This document shows, piece by piece, positions 31,699-42,087 of a stretch of DNA of 64,000 bases. This DNA is from an uncultured Pelagibacteraceae bacterium (lineage in GTDB: Bacteria > Pseudomonadota > Alphaproteobacteria > Pelagibacterales > Pelagibacteraceae). The stretch covers positions 1-64,000 of the forward strand of contig CACLYY010000006.1 in NCBI GenBank assembly GCA_902611265.1, read 5' to 3'. How positions within the stretch are numbered: position 1 is the stretch's first letter; every line of letters begins with the position of its first letter. Under the pieces are notes generated by a model. The model saw only the letters and a program-made list of their open reading frames with translations. It had not been told where the DNA came from and ran no database searches. Position numbers and translations under genes: made by a program.

Positions 31699-32977
31699 AT
31701 AAATCTTCTAAATTTTGAAATTTAGAGAATTTATTTATAGCATGACTGGCCACTGTTTCTTTATTATTGATAATATTATTTAGATGTTCCAGGTATTTAG
31801 TTTCGTTTGTACCGCTTTTTCCAATAAAATCTCTTTTTTCTAAGCCTTTTTCAGCAATTTTTAACAAGTTAGAGATCCAATAAATCATATCTCTACCCAT
31901 TAAATTTGTATCAAGTCCTTTCATTGGTGCATCTTTGTAAGCATTCAATAAATCTTTCTTTTCCCATTTTGAAATAAACTCTAATGCTTCGTCTAAATTA
32001 CCATATAAAAGGCCAGTAAAAAAAGCAGGGCCAGCACAGATACAGTCCCAACCACAAGTATCCATAGATCTTAATTCGATATATTGTTTTAATCTATTCT
32101 CTGTAAAAATAGTACTTAAATGCAATCCAAGATCGTCAATACTTGGTAAAGATTTATTTATTTCTTGAATATTACCATTCATATAATCAGAAAATTTATA
32201 ATTTTTACCAGATAAATATTTATCTTTTTTTTTTATAAATAGTATTGGATAATCCATTACAAATTCAGCATATTTTTCAAAATCAACATTTTCTAAAAAA
32301 ATTTCTGGAAGGCCACCCCTTGATGTTTCTTGCCATACTTTTGATCGGTATGACAAGTATTTACTATCCTTTTTCTCAACTATTGATGAGTTTGCAAAAA
32401 GTGCGATACTTAATGGAACTAAACTATTTGCTAATTTAAACTTTTTTATGAAATCATTTTCTGACGTGTAGTCTAGATTTAGCTGTGTCCCAGATGTTCT
32501 ATACATCATATCTAAACTGAGAGGTCCGCCTTTAGGCATATCCTTTGTCATTACTTCATATCTTTTTTTAGGATTATTTGGAATTTCAGACAACTTAGAT
32601 ATTGGATCAAATCCAGCGCTTACTATTTTTAAATCTAATTTTTCAACAACTTGTTTAAGTTCAAACAAATAATTATTAGCTTCAGAGCAAACTTCGTGAA
32701 TATTATTTAATTGAGCACCTGCAAGCTCAATTTGATTACCTGGTTCTAAAGTTATACTCTTATTATCTTTATTTAACGCTATAACATTCTCACCTTCATA
32801 AGATGGTTTCCAACCAAATTCATATAAAATTTTGAAAATATCTTTAATTGTAGAATAATTAATTCTTTTATTATTCTTCTTATAGAAAAGGAATTTTTCG
32901 TGCTCAACGCCTATTTTGGAATTTATAAGCTCCTTAATTCCAGATTTAAAATGATCTATTATATTATCTTTATTCAT
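31688..32977 (-). CDS. gshA: glutamate-cysteine ligase (plant/alphaproteobacterial type)
   Basis: First enzyme of glutathione synthesis, forming gamma-glutamylcysteine from glutamate, cysteine and ATP. The 429 residues match the class found in alphaproteobacteria and plants, not the E. coli class: GVEHEKFLF near residue 22, SITLEPGNQIELAGA (about 74-88), MYRTSGTQLNLDY (about 160-172) and YIELRSMDT (about 304-312). In plants this class is redox-regulated by a disulfide; conserved cysteines for that were not located here. It lies 9 bases downstream of the DUF255 gene on the same strand. Confidence 0.93.
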   Translation of the reverse strand: MNKDNIIDHFKSGIKELINSKIGVEHEKFLFYKKNNKRINYSTIKDIFKILYEFGWKPSYEGENVIALNKDNKSITLEPGNQIELAGAQLNNIHEVCSEANNYLFELKQVVEKLDLKIVSAGFDPISKLSEIPNNPKKRYEVMTKDMPKGGPLSLDMMYRTSGTQLNLDYTSENDFIKKFKLANSLVPLSIALFANSSIVEKKDSKYLSYRSKVWQETSRGGLPEIFLENVDFEKYAEFVMDYPILFIKKKDKYLSGKNYKFSDYMNGNIQEINKSLPSIDDLGLHLSTIFTENRLKQYIELRSMDTCGWDCICAGPAFFTGLLYGNLDEALEFISKWEKKDLLNAYKDAPMKGLDTNLMGRDMIYWISNLLKIAEKGLEKRDFIGKSGTNETKYLEHLNNIINNKETVASHAINKFSKFQNLEDLYDK

Positions 32978-32986
32978 ATTAATGAT

Positions 32987-34927
32987 TTAATAACTCTTAC
33001 TTAGATATTCAACAGCTTCGTTTATGTTAGTTAATTTGTTAGAGCAAGTTTGGTTTTTACATACAACAACACTAGGTTTTGTATCATTATTTAATTGGTA
33101 AACAAAAGTTGCAACTCCTAGATATTCTTTTTGTAAATAAAGCTGTATGTCCTTAATAGACTGGGATGTTCCACTGAATGTGAATGATAAGCTATTATCG
33201 CATATATCTAGGGTTTTAATAAAGCTAAACATTTGTGAATAATAAGAGTTTAAAACCTGATGAAATGATTTTTTAAGAACCTCATTTCTTTCAGACCATA
33301 TTTTATCATTTGTAATTGAATATAATTTATTTGAAATTAGTAGATAAACACTATTACCATTTGGTATATTGCTATCGTTTAGGTCTAGTGGACTTGCAAA
33401 CAAATCATTATCTTTAATAATATTTTTCTGGAATAGCTGTGTTTCTTTATTAAAGAATAATTCCCAAGTATCATTCATTATTTTTATTGATTTTTCTAAA
33501 GCCTTTTTGTCAGCATTAACTTCATATAGCGTTATCATGAGCAAAGCATAATATACATAGTCCTCAAGAAAAGTTTCTATTTCTTTATTTTCATAACAAT
33601 GAATAATTTTTTGATGCAATTTTGTATTTAATATTTCAATTGTTTCTATCGTGTTATTTTTTAAATCTTCGTCATCTAAATATACTGAAGTTTTGAGAAG
33701 AACTTGGAGCATATATGCATTTAAATCAGTTTGAGATTTATCATCAAAAAATGGTTTTACTCTTTTTTTTCTAATATTAAGTAATTTATTTTTTATTTGG
33801 TCTAGGTTATTTTTATCTTCATCAGGTATTAAATTTTTTTCCACCAAAATGTTATTACCTTCAAAATTACCGCTCTCCGAAATTTCGTACTTATTTTCTA
33901 ATAATTTAATATCTTCTTTTAAAAGATTTTTTAATTCTTCATATGACCAAACATAATATTTTCCTTCAACACCCTCGCTGTCAGCATCATATGCTGAACC
34001 ATATAATTTTTCATTATTTTTAAATTCATTATTAAAATATTGAATTGTTTGTAAAAGTTTATCTTTAAAATAATTATTTTTTGTATTTTGATAAAAATTA
34101 GTCAAAAGATCAATAAACTGAATATTATCATAAAGCATTTTCTCAAAATGTGGTATTATCCATTTTTCATCAACGGCATACCTTGAAATTCCACCATCAA
34201 GATGATCATAAATTCCTTTTGAGCATAGGTTAGTAAGCAAAGTTTCAACGGGTTTAAAATAATTATTATTTTTCGTCTTTAAATAAAAATAAAACATTGC
34301 ATCAAATAAATAAAATTGTGGAAACTTTGGAGCTCCTTTAAAGCTGCCGTTACTTTCATCTAAATAATTGATAATTTTTTCAACAAATGGCTCTAGAGGT
34401 TGGTTTAAAACTGCAGATCTTTGATTTATTTTTGAAAAAATATCTTTTACTTGAGGGGCTTGAGCTAAGATTTTTTCTCTATTCTCTTTGTAAACATTGT
34501 GAACATTATTTAAGACTTTTTTAAAGTCCGGTCTTCCTTGAATTTCTTTTGGTGGGAAATATGTTCCACCTGTAAAAGGCACACCATTTTCATCTAAAAA
34601 CATTGATAATGGCCATCCTCCCTGAGCACCAGTTAATATTGATAAACTTTTTTGAAAAACATAATCTAAATCTGGCCTTTCTTCTCTATCAACTTTAATA
34701 TTTATAAATTTTTCATTCATAAGTTTGGCAGTTTCCTCATTTTCAAAGCTTTCATGTGCCATTACATGGCACCAATGACAGCTAGCGTATCCAACACTTA
34801 AAAATATTGGTTTTTTTTCTTTTTTGGCTTTTTCTAAAGTTTCTTTATTCCATGGAAACCAATCAACAGGATTATCCTTATGTTGTTGAAGGTAAGGGCT
34901 TTTCTCGTTTTTTAAAATATTAGACAA
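32987..34927 (-). CDS. DUF255 thioredoxin-like / six-hairpin glycosidase-fold protein (YyaL family)
   Basis: A large two-part protein: an N-terminal thioredoxin-like domain with [20 protein letters not shown] (core cited; CxxC in CHWC) followed by a long alpha/alpha-barrel region. Family starts look like S-N-x-L-x-x-E-K-S-P-Y-L-x-Q-H, so the TTG at 34927, two bases after the upstream stop, is preferred (646 residues). An ATG at 34981 would add 18 residues from within the HD gene. Members are widespread with no settled function; proposals include redox-linked and carbohydrate roles. It is part of a minus-strand run purF-HD-this-gshA-gshB. Confidence 0.88.
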   Translation of the reverse strand: MSNILKNEKSPYLQQHKDNPVDWFPWNKETLEKAKKEKKPIFLSVGYASCHWCHVMAHESFENEETAKLMNEKFINIKVDREERPDLDYVFQKSLSILTGAQGGWPLSMFLDENGVPFTGGTYFPPKEIQGRPDFKKVLNNVHNVYKENREKILAQAPQVKDIFSKINQRSAVLNQPLEPFVEKIINYLDESNGSFKGAPKFPQFYLFDAMFYFYLKTKNNNYFKPVETLLTNLCSKGIYDHLDGGISRYAVDEKWIIPHFEKMLYDNIQFIDLLTNFYQNTKNNYFKDKLLQTIQYFNNEFKNNEKLYGSAYDADSEGVEGKYYVWSYEELKNLLKEDIKLLENKYEISESGNFEGNNILVEKNLIPDEDKNNLDQIKNKLLNIRKKRVKPFFDDKSQTDLNAYMLQVLLKTSVYLDDEDLKNNTIETIEILNTKLHQKIIHCYENKEIETFLEDYVYYALLMITLYEVNADKKALEKSIKIMNDTWELFFNKETQLFQKNIIKDNDLFASPLDLNDSNIPNGNSVYLLISNKLYSITNDKIWSERNEVLKKSFHQVLNSYYSQMFSFIKTLDICDNSLSFTFSGTSQSIKDIQLYLQKEYLGVATFVYQLNNDTKPSVVVCKNQTCSNKLTNINEAVEYLSKSY

Positions 34928-34928
34928 T

Positions 34929-35486
34929 TTAGTGATTATAGAAAGGTTTTCTTGCAAAAATATTTCTAACCATAGGCTCAAAATCTTTCAAAGTCATTGA
35001 TTTATAATTTGGATCAAATGAAGCTTGGTCATAATTTTCACAAAAATCTACTGTTGCCCGATAATGTTCTGCATCTTTATATTTTTCTCTAGCATTTTTA
35101 TCTCCGCCTAAATGTTCAGCAGAATAATAAGTTTGAAATAAACCATGATGCAAAATAATCCAGTAAGTTTTTTCCGATACGTATGGTTTAATTACTGAAG
35201 CTGCGTATTGTGAATGATTCATTGGAGCTAGCTCGTCCCCAAGATCGTGTAGTAACGTGGCTACTACCATTTCTTCGCTTTCACCATTTTTAAATGCTCT
35301 TGTTGCTGCTTGTAAAGCATGTTCCAGTCTAGTTATTTGATATCCTTCAAGAGTAGTAGTTTGTGATGCTAAATATTTTAGAATTCTATCTGCTGTTTTT
35401 CTTTCATATTGACTTTCTAACTTTTCTAAAAGTTGATAATCATCTTTTGTACCATTTTTCATTTCAGTAAAACTTACTTTTTTCAT
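34929..35486 (-). CDS. HD-domain protein, putative mixed-valent diiron oxygenase
   Basis: A 185-residue HD-fold protein. Compared by hand with the phosphonate oxygenase PhnZ, all six metal ligands seem present: H56 (RLEHALQ), H80-D81 (LLHDLGD), H91 (PMNHSQ), H114 (LHHGLF) and D153 (NYDQ). The PhnZ substrate-side residues Y24, E27 and K108 correspond to L47, Y50 and Q118, so a different substrate is expected. The alternative is an ordinary HD phosphohydrolase. It starts 1 base after the purF stop and ends 2 bases before the DUF255 start, so it is embedded in an operon with them. Confidence 0.8.
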   Translation of the reverse strand: MKKVSFTEMKNGTKDDYQLLEKLESQYERKTADRILKYLASQTTTLEGYQITRLEHALQAATRAFKNGESEEMVVATLLHDLGDELAPMNHSQYAASVIKPYVSEKTYWIILHHGLFQTYYSAEHLGGDKNAREKYKDAEHYRATVDFCENYDQASFDPNYKSMTLKDFEPMVRNIFARKPFYNH

Positions 35487-35487
35487 A

Positions 35488-36957
35488 TTAATTATTTGAT
35501 GCTGTACTTAATAATGAAAGTTGTGTTACTTTATCTTCACCAAGTTCATCAATTATTTTTACAGGATATTCACCTGTAAAATGGTGATCTGTCAACTGTG
35601 GGTAGTTATTGTTTCTTTTATCAAAACCCATTCCTAAATATAAGCCGTTTAAGCTTAAAAATTTAAGAGATTTTGCTTTAATAAATTCACAAATTTCATC
35701 TGTAGATTTATTCGCAGCCATGAGTTCTTTTTTAGTAGGTGTATCAACTCCATAAAAGTCAGGAAACTTTATTTCTGGACTTGCTATCCTAACATGAACT
35801 TCCTTAGCGCCAGAATCGTAAAGCATTTTGACTATTTTAGATGATGTAGTTCCTCTTACTAAAGAGTCATCTACTAAAATTATTTTTTTATTTTTAATGA
35901 CAGATAGATTTGGATTTAATTTTAATTTTACTCCAAGACTTCGAATTTGCTGTGAGGGTTCAATAAAAGTTCTGCCCACATAATGATTCCTAATTAAACC
36001 TAAGTCAAATTTCATTTTTTTTTCTTCGGCATATCCCAATGCTGCTGCATTTCCGGAATCTGGCACTGGCACAACTAAATCTGCATTAATTTTGTCCTCT
36101 TTTGCAAGTTGAGCGCCAAAATTTTTTCTATACTCATAGGCTGTTTTGCCATTTAAAATACTATCTGGTCTTGAAAAATAAATATACTCAAATACGCAAG
36201 GCCTTATTTTTTTTGGAGGAAAAGGTTTTACACTTTTCAATTCATCATTTTCAATATAAACAATTTCTCCATTTTCTACTTCTCTAATAAATTTAGCCCC
36301 AATAATATCAAAGGCACATGTTTCAGATGCAAGAACATAGGAATTTTTTAACTTCCCAATTACCAATGGTCTTATCCCATATGGATCTCTAACACCAATA
36401 AGTGTATTTTGTGTCATCATTACAAGTGCATAACCACCCTGAATTTGAAAAATTGCATCTATAATCTTATCAATAGTTTTAACTCTTTTAGATTTAGCTA
36501 TTAATTGAACGATAGTCTCAGTATCAGAGGTTGTGTAAAAAATGGCACCATCTTGAACTAGCTTATTTCTTAAAGTTATGGCATTTGTAAGATTACCATT
36601 ATGTGCAACACCGATACCGCCTGCGTTTGTATCAGCAAAAAATGGCTGAACATTCCTTAAAGCCGTTCCTCCAGTTGTTGAGTAACGATTATGACCTATT
36701 GCATGTTTTCCAGGAAGTTTTTTTATAACTTTTTCGTCATTAAAGTTGTCTCCAACCAAACCAAATCTTTTTTCTGAATGATATTTTTGGCCATCATATG
36801 ATACAATACCACAACCCTCTTGCCCTCTATGTTGAAGAGCATGAAGACCCAAAGCAGTTAGTGTAGAGGCATCATTAGAATTACTTATACCAAAAACAGC
36901 ACATTCCTCCTTAATTTTTGGATTATATATCTTGAACTTTTTCCTTAGTTTTCTCAT
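35488..36957 (-). CDS. purF: amidophosphoribosyltransferase
   Basis: First step of purine synthesis: PRPP plus glutamine to phosphoribosylamine. It has 489 residues. The N-terminal glutaminase domain begins at C19 in KEECAVFGISN, so an 18-residue leader must be removed or the start lies further in. GHNRYSTTGG and NGNLTNA are typical; the PRPP loop is ILVDDSLVRGTTS (about 349-361). The C-terminal HHFTGEYPV lacks the cysteine found in Fe-S versions such as the Bacillus enzyme, so no cluster is expected. The proposed start overlaps cvpA by 35 bases. Confidence 0.94.
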   Translation of the reverse strand: MRKLRKKFKIYNPKIKEECAVFGISNSNDASTLTALGLHALQHRGQEGCGIVSYDGQKYHSEKRFGLVGDNFNDEKVIKKLPGKHAIGHNRYSTTGGTALRNVQPFFADTNAGGIGVAHNGNLTNAITLRNKLVQDGAIFYTTSDTETIVQLIAKSKRVKTIDKIIDAIFQIQGGYALVMMTQNTLIGVRDPYGIRPLVIGKLKNSYVLASETCAFDIIGAKFIREVENGEIVYIENDELKSVKPFPPKKIRPCVFEYIYFSRPDSILNGKTAYEYRKNFGAQLAKEDKINADLVVPVPDSGNAAALGYAEEKKMKFDLGLIRNHYVGRTFIEPSQQIRSLGVKLKLNPNLSVIKNKKIILVDDSLVRGTTSSKIVKMLYDSGAKEVHVRIASPEIKFPDFYGVDTPTKKELMAANKSTDEICEFIKAKSLKFLSLNGLYLGMGFDKRNNNYPQLTDHHFTGEYPVKIIDELGEDKVTQLSLLSTASNN

Positions 36958-37468
36958 AATCTTTTTTATCTGGGAATTCTTTTATAAGATAGTTACTACC
37001 TTTTTCAACCCATGCATACGTAAAAGCATCATTTAAGTTAATTGGCCATTTATTATGATTATAGACTATATTTATAGTTGTATAGATACACACTATTATA
37101 ACGTAAGCTCTTATAAAGCCAAAAAAGAAACCAAAGATTCTATCTAAATTTCCTAGCACAGAATATGTGATAGCTCTATTTATTCCTTTGTTTATTAATA
37201 AAATTAAGAAAATTACTATTACATATAAACCTATGCCAACAACTAGATCTAGAACGTATTCACTATCAATAATATCTTTTAAATACGGTTTTGCTTTTGG
37301 AAATAAGAAAAGCGTTATTACATAAGCTAGAAGCCATTTAGAGGCTGACAAAATACTCAAAACAAAACCATTTTTTGTACATTTAATTAATGAGAGTAAC
37401 GTGAAAACTAAGTAGATAATATCAAATGTATATAAATAACTTAGTGTGTTTTTAAAAATTTCAACCAC
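36923..37468 (-). CDS. cvpA: CvpA-family membrane protein
   Basis: A 181-residue inner-membrane protein with four hydrophobic segments in the first 125 residues, including SLIKCTKNGFVLSILSASKW (the family's G-x-x-x-G region) and NLDRIFGFFFGFIRAYVII. CvpA is linked to purF in many bacteria and was named for colicin V production; its general function is envelope-related but unclear. The C-terminus overlaps purF by 35 bases, so the cvpA-purF linkage of other Proteobacteria is kept. It starts directly after the RND gene stop. Confidence 0.87.
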   Translation of the reverse strand: MVEIFKNTLSYLYTFDIIYLVFTLLSLIKCTKNGFVLSILSASKWLLAYVITLFLFPKAKPYLKDIIDSEYVLDLVVGIGLYVIVIFLILLINKGINRAITYSVLGNLDRIFGFFFGFIRAYVIIVCIYTTINIVYNHNKWPINLNDAFTYAWVEKGSNYLIKEFPDKKDYEKTKEKVQDI

Positions 37469-39841
37469 TTATTTTATTTTAAAAGGTTTAAATACCAAAA
37501 GAAGAGATGGTAATAAAGTTAAAACGGATACCATAGCTAACAGCATTGCAATTCCCGTAAAGATCCCAAAATAAATTGTCGGGATAAAATTAGATAAAAT
37601 CAGAATAGAAAAACCAAAAACAATAGTGATAGATGTATTTAGTATTGCCACACCGACTGTTGAATGACAATATTTGATAGTTTTATTGTAATCTTTTAAA
37701 TAACTCAATTCTTCTTTAAATCTATAAATATAATGAATACTATTATCTACTGCTATTCCAATTGTAATAGCTGCAATTGTTATAGTCATCATATCCAGAG
37801 GTATTCCTACTAAACCAATTATCCCGAGTATAAAAAAAGCTGCAATAAGGTTCGGCACTACACCTATAAGTGAAATTTTGATATTTCTAAAAAGAATTAA
37901 AAACATTATTAAAATTCCAATCATTACAAATCCAAGAGTTAATATTTGAGATTTAAACAAACTTTGAAGTAAATTGTTGAATAGTATGAGCACCCCTCCA
38001 AGTTTGAATTCATCTTTTTTAAAACCTAATTTTTTTTCTAAATCAAAATTTATTTTATTAATAAGTTCATTTCTTCTTAATCCATCTAAAGAGTCTTTTA
38101 TTCTCAAACTTATTCTTGCTTCAGAAGCATCAATTGAGATGTATGGATCTATTATTTCTTTTTTTATTGAATCAGGAATTTTTGTATAAAGAACACCCAT
38201 TTCTAATGTTCCAAGTGGTTTGTTATTATTTAATTTAGTTGCAACTTCGACTATTGAAGCAAAAGATAAAACTTTGCCGATAGCCTCAATATTATCAAGA
38301 TAATTATGAACTCTATTTATTTTATCTATTTTATCTTTTGTAAACCAATATTTATCGTCATTTTCTTCTTCATCACCCCAGTCATTTTCATTATCTTTTT
38401 CCTCATCTTTTGTAATTGGAAATTTTAAAATTACTTCTAGTGGTGTTGTTCCACCAAGTTTTTCATCTATCAACTTCATCCCCTGATATATTTCAGTTTT
38501 TTTATTAAAATAATTAATGAAACTATTTTCTACTTCCAACTTAGAAATACCAAAAATACTTAAAAATATGATTAAACTAGTTAATCCAAAAATATAATTT
38601 TTATTATTAAGAGATAGATTGCCTAAATAATTTGTAATTTTTGAATCTTTCTCTTTAGTCATAGAAACATCTGAGTTTTGTATGAAACTTAGCAGCGTTG
38701 GAAGAAGTGTAAATGTGATCAATAGAGATGTAATCAACCCAAAAGTCATCATCCAACCAAAATCTATTATAGGTTTTATTTCACTAAATATTAATGACAA
38801 AAAAGCACAAATAGTTGTTATGACAGTATAAAAAATTGGCCATATCATTTTTCTTGTTGTTAAGATTATAATTTCAGATTTATTTTTATTTGAAAATTGC
38901 TTACTCAATTGTAAATATCTAGTGCTCATATGAATATTCATCGCCATTGTTAGAATTAACATCAAAGCAATAAAGTTTGATGAAATGACAGTAACTTTCC
39001 ACCCAACTAATCCAAGAAACCCAATCATTAAGACTACAGAAAAGAAACAGCTACTGATTGGTATTATTATCCATATTAATTTTCTAAACACATACCAAAG
39101 AGTTATAATAATAAAAGCAAGTACGCCTAGACCAAAAGTAATAATATCTTTTTTTATAAAAGTCATCATATCGTCAGCGATCATAGGAATACCGCCAAGA
39201 AAAATTTGTGTATTTTGATTGTATTTTTTTATTACTTCTCTTATTTCTAAAATATTTTGGTGTCTCTCTTTTTTAATTTTATCTTTTAAAAATTCTAATT
39301 CTTTCTTTGATTTGTTCTCTTTTTCCTCAGTAAATGGTTTTATATAAACAATTATTCCACTCGTTTTTGCATCTTCACTAATAACAAAGTTTCTAAACAC
39401 AGGACTATTAAGTATTTCATCAAAAGCTCTTTTTTTATCAACATTCTCACTTTTTAACGTTTTAAAATTTTGAATACGATCAACTAATTTTTCATCAGTT
39501 ACATCTAACAAAGGAATGTCCAATAAGGTAATAACATTGTATACCCAGTTTAAGTTTTGTAACTCATTTTTAAGCTCAGAAAGATTTTTAATTGATTCCT
39601 CTGAAATCATTTCACCTTTTGGCGAATAGGTGAGTACTAAAAACTCTTTAGCACCATATCTATTATTAATTTCATTTAAATATTTAAGATCTGGATCATT
39701 TTCTAATAATAAGGTTTCCGAGCTTGCATCCAACCGAAAGTTTTTTGAGAAGTAAAATGCTGAAATTAATATTATTATGAGTATTAAAAAAACAAACTTC
39801 GGTTTTTCAATAATATTTTTTTGATAAAAGTTAGCTAACAT
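37469..39841 (-). CDS. RND/MMPL-superfamily exporter
   Basis: A 790-residue inner-membrane protein with two repeats of six helices and a large periplasmic loop after the first helix of each half. Helix-4 type sequences are MLILTMAMNIHMSTRYLQ in the first half and TIAAITIGIAVDNSIHYIYRF in the second. The latter has the Asp of the proton relay typical of MMPL/HpnN exporters; the first half has N-I-H at the same site. Relatives move lipids or hopanoids. A charged, acidic insertion (DEEENDDKYW) lies near residue 490. cvpA follows on the same strand with no gap. Confidence 0.88.
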   Translation of the reverse strand: MLANFYQKNIIEKPKFVFLILIIILISAFYFSKNFRLDASSETLLLENDPDLKYLNEINNRYGAKEFLVLTYSPKGEMISEESIKNLSELKNELQNLNWVYNVITLLDIPLLDVTDEKLVDRIQNFKTLKSENVDKKRAFDEILNSPVFRNFVISEDAKTSGIIVYIKPFTEEKENKSKKELEFLKDKIKKERHQNILEIREVIKKYNQNTQIFLGGIPMIADDMMTFIKKDIITFGLGVLAFIIITLWYVFRKLIWIIIPISSCFFSVVLMIGFLGLVGWKVTVISSNFIALMLILTMAMNIHMSTRYLQLSKQFSNKNKSEIIILTTRKMIWPIFYTVITTICAFLSLIFSEIKPIIDFGWMMTFGLITSLLITFTLLPTLLSFIQNSDVSMTKEKDSKITNYLGNLSLNNKNYIFGLTSLIIFLSIFGISKLEVENSFINYFNKKTEIYQGMKLIDEKLGGTTPLEVILKFPITKDEEKDNENDWGDEEENDDKYWFTKDKIDKINRVHNYLDNIEAIGKVLSFASIVEVATKLNNNKPLGTLEMGVLYTKIPDSIKKEIIDPYISIDASEARISLRIKDSLDGLRRNELINKINFDLEKKLGFKKDEFKLGGVLILFNNLLQSLFKSQILTLGFVMIGILIMFLILFRNIKISLIGVVPNLIAAFFILGIIGLVGIPLDMMTITIAAITIGIAVDNSIHYIYRFKEELSYLKDYNKTIKYCHSTVGVAILNTSITIVFGFSILILSNFIPTIYFGIFTGIAMLLAMVSVLTLLPSLLLVFKPFKIK

Positions 39842-39866
39842 TTGATATTAGCTTTTATAATTTATA

Positions 39867-41282
39867 TTAATTATTTTGAATATCTTTAAATTTTGTAAAC
39901 ATTTCTTCAAATTCAAGCATTATTGTACCTGTAGGGCCGTGTCTTTGCTTAAGTATAAGAAGTTCTGCTAAATGAGAAATTTCATTCATTTTTGCTTGCC
40001 ACTCTGCGTGTTCAACGGTTGCAGGTCTTGGCTCTTTATTTTTCAAGTAATAAGACTCTCTAAATACAAACATTACTACATCTGCATCTTGCTCAATTGA
40101 GCCAGATTCACGTAAATCAGAAAGTAATGGTTTTTTATCATCTCTTTGTTCAACTGCTCTTGAGAGCTGTGAGAGAGCCAATACTGGAACTGATAGTTCT
40201 TTGGCCAGAGCTTTAAGTCCTTGAGTTATTTCAGAGATTTCTTGCACACGTCCATCTTTAAAACTAGTTCCCTTCATTAATTGAATATAGTCAATAACAA
40301 TCATGTCTAAACCATGTATTCTTTTAATTCTTCTTGCTCTATTGCTTAGAGCTGCGATTGAAATTGCTGGTGTTTCATCAATATATAATGGGAGATCCGC
40401 AACATTTTTTGAAGTTTCTATAAATTTATCGAACTGTTCCTCCGAAATTTTTCCTCTTCTTATATCATTCGATTTTATTCTTGATTGCTCAGCGAGAATT
40501 CTTGTTGATAACTGCTCTGATGACATTTCCAAAGAAAAAAAAGCTATACAAGATTTTTCTCCTTTATCTTGAATATTTTTTGCTGCATGAAATGCTATAT
40601 TTGTTGCTAAAGCAGTTTTTCCCATAGAAGGTCTTCCAGCAATAATTATTAAATCTGATTTATGCATTCCACCCAATCTATCATCTAAGTCTTTTAAACC
40701 TGAAGGAACTCCTACAATTCCCTCCTCATTTTTATAAGCATTTGATGCCATCTCTATAGTCTGTCGCATCGCATCATCAAATTTAATAATAGAGGAATTA
40801 AATGATCCTTTTTCAGCTAAATCAAATAGTGATTTTTCAAAAGTTTGAATAATTTGTTGACCATCATTGTTTAAATCATTTAATTTTGCTGTATCAATTA
40901 TGTTATCTGAAATTTTTATTAATTCTCTTTTCACATACAAATCATAAATTAACTTCGAGTATTCAATGCTTTGCCTAGAAGAAGTTGAAAATTTAGTGAT
41001 TTTTACAAGATATTCTGGAATGTTTAATTCATCTTTTTCATTTTCGAAATGATTTTTCAGTGTAATTGGATTTGCCAACATCCCTTTATAAATCAAATTT
41101 TCTATAGCACTGAAAATTTTTTGGTGCATTGGATCATAAAAATTTTTACTGGTAATTAATAAGTTAATTTCATCAAATATCTCATTTGAAAGGAGTATAG
41201 AGCCTATAACTGACTGTTCTGCCTCTATATTGTTCGGCAATTCATTAATTTTATTTTTAACTAAGTTTAATGATTGAGACAC
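39867..41282 (-). CDS. dnaB: replicative DNA helicase
   Basis: Hexameric helicase that unwinds DNA at the replication fork. Its 471 residues comprise an N-terminal helical domain starting LPNNIEAEQSVIGSILL, and the RecA-like domain with Walker A AGRPSMGKTALATN (about 212-225), Walker B LDMIVIDYIQLM (about 321-332) and arginine finger region SDLRESGSIEQDADVVMF. No intein or insertion is seen. The dnaB-rplI-rpsR-rpsF neighbourhood is standard in alphaproteobacteria (often with alr/radA, absent here). A 67-base gap separates it from rplI. Confidence 0.96.
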   Translation of the reverse strand: MSQSLNLVKNKINELPNNIEAEQSVIGSILLSNEIFDEINLLITSKNFYDPMHQKIFSAIENLIYKGMLANPITLKNHFENEKDELNIPEYLVKITKFSTSSRQSIEYSKLIYDLYVKRELIKISDNIIDTAKLNDLNNDGQQIIQTFEKSLFDLAEKGSFNSSIIKFDDAMRQTIEMASNAYKNEEGIVGVPSGLKDLDDRLGGMHKSDLIIIAGRPSMGKTALATNIAFHAAKNIQDKGEKSCIAFFSLEMSSEQLSTRILAEQSRIKSNDIRRGKISEEQFDKFIETSKNVADLPLYIDETPAISIAALSNRARRIKRIHGLDMIVIDYIQLMKGTSFKDGRVQEISEITQGLKALAKELSVPVLALSQLSRAVEQRDDKKPLLSDLRESGSIEQDADVVMFVFRESYYLKNKEPRPATVEHAEWQAKMNEISHLAELLILKQRHGPTGTIMLEFEEMFTKFKDIQNN

Positions 41283-41349
41283 TATTTAAATTTATAGATT
41301 AGATAAGAAAATACAATTATTAAATCTTATTGGGGAAAAAATTGTATAA

Positions 41350-41808
41350 TTATTTTATTTCTTCTTGTGCCACTGTTTTAATTACAATCTGTGTTTGAAC
41401 TTCAGAATGTAAATTAATTATAACATTAAAATCACCTAATGATTTAATTTCTGTCGAAGGTTGTATTAAAGAAGGATTAATTTTTACTTGTTCTGTTTCT
41501 TCTAAAACTTTTGAAATTTCAGTAGGTTTAACAGATCCATATAATTCGTTATTTTCAGTACTCAATTTTTTAATTGTATAGGTCTTATCTTTGATTTTAT
41601 CGAGAATTATTTTTGCTTCTTTTTTTCTATCTTGGTCTTTTTTGCTTAATTCTTGTTTTATTTTTTCTACCTCTTTTATATTTTCTTTAGAGGCAAAAAG
41701 AGCTTTATTGTTTGATATAAGAAAGTTTCTAGCAAAACCTCTTTTAACATCGATTACTTCTCCAATTGATCCTACTTTTCTAACATTTTCTAAAAGTACA
41801 ACTTTCAT
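41350..41808 (-). CDS. rplI: 50S ribosomal protein L9
   Basis: Ribosomal large-subunit protein. It has the L9 signature start MKVVLLENVRKVGSIGEVIDVKRGFARNFL (core cited), a long charged connecting helix (KQELSKKDQDRKKEAK) and the C-terminal rRNA-binding domain with LYGSVKPTEI. The length of 152 is normal. It starts 1 base after the rpsR stop as the last gene of rpsF-rpsR-rplI. Confidence 0.97.
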   Translation of the reverse strand: MKVVLLENVRKVGSIGEVIDVKRGFARNFLISNNKALFASKENIKEVEKIKQELSKKDQDRKKEAKIILDKIKDKTYTIKKLSTENNELYGSVKPTEISKVLEETEQVKINPSLIQPSTEIKSLGDFNVIINLHSEVQTQIVIKTVAQEEIK

Positions 41809-41809
41809 A

Positions 41810-42079
41810 TTATAGTAACGCTAAATTTCTAGCTCTTTTTATAGATAAAGATAATTCTCTTTGTTTTTTTTGACAAACGGAAGTAATTCTTGATGGTAAA
41901 ATCTTTCCGTTTTCAGAAATATATCTTTTTAAAAGTTTTATATTTTTGTAATCAACTGCAGGTGCCCCCTTACCAGAAAGTGGACACTTTTTTTTAAATT
42001 TATATTTCTGATTCTGAAAAATGCTAAGTTTTGCAAAATTGCTTTGTTTTGTCTTATTTTTATTATTTCTTTTTTTCAT
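41810..42079 (-). CDS. rpsR: 30S ribosomal protein S18
   Basis: Small-subunit protein that pairs with S6 on 16S rRNA. The 89 residues include [37 protein letters not shown] (core cited), the usual S18 core, then [23 protein letters not shown]. The first 30 residues are a long basic extension rich in Lys and Asn, a little longer than in E. coli. It lies 8 bases after rpsF in the same operon. Confidence 0.97.
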   Translation of the reverse strand: MKKRNNKNKTKQSNFAKLSIFQNQKYKFKKKCPLSGKGAPAVDYKNIKLLKRYISENGKILPSRITSVCQKKQRELSLSIKRARNLALL

Positions 42080-42087
42080 AAAGTTTT

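Noticed and set aside
41283-41349. Promoter or regulatory structure between rplI and dnaB
   Set aside because: Only an imperfect ACAATT/AATTGT pairing and AT-rich sequence; not distinguishable from background.
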